From positions 744,001 through 808,000 of the forward strand of contig NC_014165.1 of NCBI RefSeq assembly GCF_000092645.1: DNA of 64,000 nt, written 5' to 3'. The translations under genes were made by a program, and so were the position numbers. Below are positions 60,062 to 64,000 of the stretch, one piece after another; position 1 is the stretch's first letter, and every line of letters begins with the position of its first letter. Below the pieces are notes generated by a model. That model did not search any database and had not been told where the DNA came from. It worked only from the letters and a program-made list of their open reading frames with translations. This DNA comes from Thermobispora bispora DSM 43833. Lineage in GTDB: Bacteria > Actinomycetota > Actinomycetes > Streptosporangiales > Streptosporangiaceae.

Positions 60062-61180
60062 TCAGCGCGGGACGGCCGCGCTCCGCTCCTCGGCGCCCGC
60101 CCAGCGTTCGAGCAGGGCGACGAACTCCCCGGCGTGTTCGGGCCAGTGGCGGTGGAGCAGTGCCTCGGCGTGGCCCCGCGCGCCCATGGCCGCCCGCAGC
60201 GACGGGTCATCCCGCAGCCGGAGCACGGCGCGGGCCGCGGCCTCGGCCACCGCGGCGGGCTCGCCGAACGGCACGACCGTTCCACAGCCGAGCCGCTCCA
60301 CCAGCGCCGCGGGGCCGGGGAGCGCCGTGGTGATCACCGGGAGGCCGCACGCCATGTAGTCGATCACCTTCACCGGGACCGGCGCACGGAAGAGCGGCAG
60401 ATCGCGCAGGAGGCAGAGCCCGGCGAGCGCGCCCTCGGCCATGCGCAGCGCGTGCGGGTACGGCACGTGGCCGAACCAGTCGAGCAGCCCGGTCCGCTGC
60501 GCCTCCTGCAACAGCGGGCGGGTGCGGGCGTCGGCCTCGCCGATGAGGTCGAGGCGGATGCCGTACGGCTTGAGCCTCCGGGCGAGCTCGATCATCTCGA
60601 CGGCGCCGTGGGCGGCGGAGATCCGGCCCAGGTAGACGATCCGGTGGTCGTCCGAGGGCGGCGGCACCTCCTGGGGCACGTACGCGTGGTCCGGCACGAT
60701 GGGGTGGTCGCCGGTGAACCTGCTCCGGTGGGACTCGTCGGCGAGGATGAGGTGGAGCCGTTGCTCGGCGCGGCGCTCCAGCCGGCGGATGACCGCCGGG
60801 GCGAGGCGCCGGATGAGTCGGGAACGCTCCACCGTGGCGTACTCCGCGCCGAGGTCCTCGTGGACGTCCCAGACCGTGGGCGGCCGCTTGCCGGGGAGGG
60901 CGAGCAGCAGCTCCAGGTCGTGGATGAGCAGGAGATCGGCGTCCCGCACGCCCTGTCTGAGCGCGGCACGTGCCGCCTTGATCGCTTTGATCCGGCTCAG
61001 CGTCCCCACGGCCCGTGGCACGTCGATGGCCCGGACGCCGGGCGGAGGGCTGGCGTTGCAGTGCCGGAACGGCGCGATGAAAGTCACGTCGTGGGCGGCC
61101 TCACGGAGCGCCCTGATCTGCCGGTGGGTGATCCGTGCGTGCTCCGGGTGCTGGACGATCGTGGCGACACATACCCTCAT
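60062..61180 (-). CDS. Family 4 (GT-B) glycosyltransferase
   Basis: This protein has about 372 residues. It starts MRVCVATIVQHPEHARITHR, a common opening for GT4 enzymes of surface polysaccharide clusters. DADLLLIHDLELLLALP and VWDVHEDLGAEYA belong to the acceptor domain. The donor domain has IVYLGRISAAHGAVEMI and the E/K region PVKVIDYMACGLPVITT. There is no membrane helix. A GTG 18 bases upstream is possible and would suit a leaderless transcript from the AT-rich patch at 61200-61235. Confidence 0.92.
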   Translation of the reverse strand: MRVCVATIVQHPEHARITHRQIRALREAAHDVTFIAPFRHCNASPPPGVRAIDVPRAVGTLSRIKAIKAARAALRQGVRDADLLLIHDLELLLALPGKRPPTVWDVHEDLGAEYATVERSRLIRRLAPAVIRRLERRAEQRLHLILADESHRSRFTGDHPIVPDHAYVPQEVPPPSDDHRIVYLGRISAAHGAVEMIELARRLKPYGIRLDLIGEADARTRPLLQEAQRTGLLDWFGHVPYPHALRMAEGALAGLCLLRDLPLFRAPVPVKVIDYMACGLPVITTALPGPAALVERLGCGTVVPFGEPAAVAEAAARAVLRLRDDPSLRAAMGARGHAEALLHRHWPEHAGEFVALLERWAGAEERSAAVPR

Positions 61181-61571
61181 ATGCAGAGGCTGTCCCACTT
61201 AGCGCAAATTATTCATATTTTTTCATGAATTGTGGTTGAACTGCCGCCGAAACTTGTGCACGCGGTCCCGGGCACCGGCCGGGGGATCCGCGGGCGGCGG
61301 CGCGGAGAGCCGTGGCCGCTCGAGCCGGACCGGCCGGCGCGGCCGGTGCCGTACGTGCGGTCAAGGGAGGGCCGGCCCTCGAGATGGCTGAGGAGCGGCC
61401 GCCGGATCGTGACGGGCGGCCTCCGCAGCGCGCTCGTGGCCGAGCGGGCGGTGAGCGCCATCGCGGCGCCTGGCGAGGGGCCGGCCGGAACGTGGGTGGC
61501 CGGCCACCGATCGGGACGGGCCGGCATTCGGATCGGGAACGGCCACGACCTCCATCACCCAGGATAAGAAG
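61181..61571. other. Gene-free region with an AT-rich patch
   Basis: About 390 bp. The first 60 bp (61200-61240, with TTATTCATATTTTTTCATGA) are strikingly AT-rich and form the promoter of the glycosyltransferase gene. The remainder is GC-rich with no supported gene. Confidence 0.6.
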
Positions 61572-61605
61572 CAGGCCCCGGAACCGGGGCCGGCTCCGGG
61601 GCCTG
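61572..61605 (-). terminator. 11-bp hairpin after the acyltransferase gene
   Basis: CAGGCCCCGGA (61572-61582) pairs perfectly with TCCGGGGCCTG (61595-61605), 12-nt loop. It lies 20 bp past the minus-strand stop. Confidence 0.75.
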
Positions 61606-61624
61606 GGAACCGCACGGGGCGGCG

Positions 61625-63730
61625 TCAGCCCGTCCGCACCGGTGTCTTCGGTTTCCGGTACAGCCAGGTGAGCCGCGGCTCGAGCAGCCACCGGAACAGC
61701 CGGCGGGTGATCGGCATGCACAGCAGGATGGAGAGCGCGAAGCTGGCGCTGCCGATCGCGGCCACGCCGAGCGGGCCGAACAGCCAGGGCGCGCTCAGCC
61801 AGCCCATCTCCTTCCCGATCAGCACCGGCACGCCGTGGAGCAGGTAGCAGTAGAGCGTTCGGGTGCCGAGGTCGGTGAACCACGTCTCGTGCCTGGGGAC
61901 GAGCGACATCACCGCCGCCGACATGAGCAGCGCGGCGATCAGCAGGCTCATCCGGAGGGCGATGCCCTTCCACCAGACCAGGCCGAGGTCCTTGTAGCTG
62001 TACTTGTAGTAGATCGGGCCGAGCTTGACGTGGTAGTTCTTCACCAGGTAGATCGCCACGGCGGCCGCGCCGATCAGCACCAGCACCGACAGGACCTGCA
62101 CCCAGCGGCGCTTGAGGAAGTCGAACCACTCCGGCTTGAACATCAGACCGATGACGAAGAACGGCATGAGCCCGAAGAACCGGTCCATGCTGAAGTCACC
62201 GGTCAGCTCTGAGAACCCGGCGAACAGGTAGACGAAGACCGCCATGGTCACCGGGAAGCGCATGCGTTTCCAGACGGGCGTGGAGAGCCGCCAGAACAGC
62301 AGCGCGATCAGATACCAGTTGAGCCAGGCCGGATCGGTGATGGTCAGGCTCCACTTCTGGCCGAGGGACCAGCGGAGCAGCGCGTAGCCGACCTCGACGA
62401 TCACATAGGGGACCAGGAACGTGTCGACCAGCTTGTTGGTCTTCGCGTTCGAGTTCCAGAAGTTCCTGGACAGGTAGCCGCTGATCATGACGAACAGCGG
62501 CATGTGGAAGACGTAGATGTACAGGTAGGTCGCCCGGGCCGAGTCCGCGGCGAGGGTCGGGACCAGCGCGTGCCCGAACGGCACCAGCGTGATCAGCAGG
62601 AACTTCGCGTTGTCCAGGTACGGGTCGCGCTTCTTCGCCGCCCGCGCCTTGGGCTTCTGCTGCGCTCCGCCGGCCGGTGCGCCGGACCGCTCCCGCTTCT
62701 CCTCCCGCGGCCGATCGGCCTTGGCCGGGGGATCGGTCCTGCCGTCCGCCCACGCGGGGCGGGGCGGCGTGTGGACCGTGTCGGCCGGCCGGTCGAAGGC
62801 CGTCTCGGTCGCGGTGGCGGCTGCGCCGCTCTGCCGCGGCCGCTGCCACGGGTCCCACGCGTCCGCCGCGGGCGCGTCAGCGGCGCCCGGCTCGTCGCGG
62901 TGCCGGGACGGCTCCTGGGCCGGCCAATCGGTCCGGGTCCAGGATTCGGTGCGGTCGGGGTCCGGCCAGGAGGGCTCGGCGCGCTCGCGCTCCGCCCAGG
63001 AGCCCGTGCGCTCGGCCGCCGGGGAGGCCGGGGAGGCGTCGCGCTCGGCTCCCGGCCAGGAGGACGGCCAGGAGGAGGACTCGGTACGGCCGGGCTCCGG
63101 CCAGGGGGAGTCCGCCCACCGGGGCTCCGTCCGTCTCGGCTCGGGCCACTCCGGCCCGGCGGTGGCCGAGCCGGGGGCCTCGTGCGAGGCCGGACCGCGG
63201 AACGGGTCGTCGAAGGCGCCCGCGAATCCCGTGGCGGCCGTGGGGGCGTCCGGGCCGGCCGGCTCGTACCGGTCCCAGCCGCCGGTCGCGGACGGTTCCG
63301 GCCTGGATCTTCTGGGAGGCGCCGCGAAGTAGTCGAACCCCGACGACGGCTCCTGCGGCCGCTCGCCGGGCTCCTCTGCTGCGCGCCACCGCCGCCGGCT
63401 CGGTAACGGCGGTTTGTCCTGCGCGTCGGCCGCCGGGCTCGCCGCCGAGCCGCCCACCGTCTCCTCCCCGGTGGGGTGCGCCCCTGGCGGAGACCCCGGG
63501 GGGGATGGCTGCGGAGCGGGTGCCGGCTCCGCGGTCGCGGAACGGCCCTCCGGCGATCCGGTGGCCGATGCCGGGGAGCCGCCCGTCCCGGTCGCGGACC
63601 CGTCGCCGAACGGTCCGGTCCAATCCCCGGTGATGCGGTTGATCACTCCGGTGGGCGCGTCGTCGGCGTCAGAGGCGCCCTCGGACGGCGGTGTGACTGG
63701 AACCGGATTGTGATGGCGGGTGTCACTCAC
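61625..63730 (-). CDS. Acyltransferase-3 family membrane protein with long disordered N-terminus
   Basis: This 701-residue protein has residues 1-365 as low-complexity sequence, rich in Pro, Ser, Glu, Arg and Trp, with repeated S-W-P-x-P-x-R-T-E-like pieces. The membrane part (about 366-701) begins KKRDPYLDNAKFLLITLVPFGHAL, with the conserved His, and continues YIYVFHMPLFVMISGYLSRN. About ten helices follow. Family members O-acetylate or otherwise acylate surface sugars. Its position at the end of the envelope region fits modification of the glycopolymer. Confidence 0.9.
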   Translation of the reverse strand: MSDTRHHNPVPVTPPSEGASDADDAPTGVINRITGDWTGPFGDGSATGTGGSPASATGSPEGRSATAEPAPAPQPSPPGSPPGAHPTGEETVGGSAASPAADAQDKPPLPSRRRWRAAEEPGERPQEPSSGFDYFAAPPRRSRPEPSATGGWDRYEPAGPDAPTAATGFAGAFDDPFRGPASHEAPGSATAGPEWPEPRRTEPRWADSPWPEPGRTESSSWPSSWPGAERDASPASPAAERTGSWAERERAEPSWPDPDRTESWTRTDWPAQEPSRHRDEPGAADAPAADAWDPWQRPRQSGAAATATETAFDRPADTVHTPPRPAWADGRTDPPAKADRPREEKRERSGAPAGGAQQKPKARAAKKRDPYLDNAKFLLITLVPFGHALVPTLAADSARATYLYIYVFHMPLFVMISGYLSRNFWNSNAKTNKLVDTFLVPYVIVEVGYALLRWSLGQKWSLTITDPAWLNWYLIALLFWRLSTPVWKRMRFPVTMAVFVYLFAGFSELTGDFSMDRFFGLMPFFVIGLMFKPEWFDFLKRRWVQVLSVLVLIGAAAVAIYLVKNYHVKLGPIYYKYSYKDLGLVWWKGIALRMSLLIAALLMSAAVMSLVPRHETWFTDLGTRTLYCYLLHGVPVLIGKEMGWLSAPWLFGPLGVAAIGSASFALSILLCMPITRRLFRWLLEPRLTWLYRKPKTPVRTG

Positions 63731-63871
63731 GGGGAAACGCCCTGCTATCTCTGGAGGCTAGGTTGACGGGCGGGGCTCGGTGCAGCCCCGCAGGATCTGG
63801 CCCACCTTTGGGACAGTAGCGAACTCGGCCCGGCGGATCAGAGGAATTGAGCCGACCGGGCAGGGCCGCCA

Positions 63872-63925
63872 GATGTTTCACCCTAACGTTCTTGTCAATC
63901 GCTGTCTTCCGTGGGATGAAACATC
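63872..63925. promoter_or_regulatory. Spaced inverted repeat, possible operator
   Basis: GATGTTTCA (63872-63880) and TGAAACATC (63917-63925) are perfect inverses 36 bp apart. They lie upstream of the acyltransferase gene and of any gene beginning to the right. This could be two half-sites of a regulator. Confidence 0.4.
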
Positions 63926-63962
63926 ACCGCTGTGACGGGTGGGAAGAAAGGGTGCGTGCCGA

Positions 63963-64000
63963 TGGCCGCCCCGCGCATGACCGGAACCCGGGTCCGGCCG
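63963..64000 (+). CDS. Possible start of a gene running out of the window
   Basis: ATG GCC GCC CCG CGC ATG ACC GGA is open to the window end, with a GAAAGGG stretch about ten bases upstream. Only 12 codons are visible, so this is a guess. Confidence 0.2.

Noticed and set aside
1-64000. Mobile elements, prophage, tRNA or rRNA genes
   Set aside because: I looked for transposases, integrases, terminal repeats with target duplications and clover-leaf sequences on both strands and saw none that I could support.

Overview
This window is GC-rich (about 70% or more), densely coded actinobacterial DNA. Gene content points to the Streptosporangiales (Thermobispora-like), although that assignment is inference. 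Supporting signs are the acyl-CoA carboxylase set with an epsilon subunit, an LpdA-type quinone reductase, WXG100/EccC type VII secretion genes, an AdaA-AlkA fusion, DtxR/IdeR-type iron boxes, many GTG starts and several apparently leaderless genes. I found no rRNA, tRNA, CRISPR array, transposase or phage gene.

Layout. 0-11.4 kb: nucleoside uptake and salvage. A BMP-type ABC transporter (binding-protein gene cut by the window edge) runs into cytidine deaminase, thymidine phosphorylase, a cupin, adenosine deaminase and a PH-like membrane protein. A phosphohexomutase and purine nucleoside phosphorylase lie opposite. 11.4-17.4 kb: a gamma-glutamylcyclotransferase-like protein, LpdA, a TPM-domain membrane protein with a repetitive Gly/Asp/Trp tail, and a biotin-dependent carboxylase alpha subunit. 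18-25.7 kb: a small type VII secretion locus with one WXG100 protein, a 1615-residue EssC/EccC-like ATPase, and a two-helix membrane protein related to LysM/BTAD regulators. 25.8-32 kb: an NPCBM-like protein of lower GC, alkylation repair (ogt, adaA-alkA), an NYN protein and the carboxylase beta/epsilon pair. 32-48 kb: ppc, birA, a PH protein, an adenylate cyclase, an iron-box-controlled bfd-bfr pair, a two-component system, a GtrA protein, a lipoprotein, purK-purE, UDP-glucose dehydrogenase, acyl-CoA dehydrogenase and a lamin-tail-domain protein. 48.6-63.7 kb: MgtC, then a cell-envelope region.

The envelope region is the best candidate for an undescribed system. An LCP ligase gene shares a promoter region with a membrane glycosyltransferase. 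Next come a cytidylyltransferase fused to an apparently dead SDR, a degenerate nucleotidyltransferase fused to a canonical CDP-alcohol phosphotransferase, a multi-pass protein, a sugar-nucleotidyltransferase-like enzyme, a glycerol-1-phosphate dehydrogenase-like enzyme, a second CDP-alcohol phosphotransferase with an Asp-to-His change in its signature, a possible 55-residue protein overlapping both neighbours by four bases, two more glycosyltransferases and an acyltransferase. Together they suggest synthesis of a polyol-phosphate glycopolymer or unusual phospholipid headgroup through CDP-activated intermediates.

Two sequence-wide patterns stand out. Short tandem repeats of 23-34 bp sit in many gene-free stretches, often after stop codons. 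The hexamer GTACGG/CCGTAC, and its palindromic octamer CCGTACGG, is clearly over-used and even dictates codon choice.
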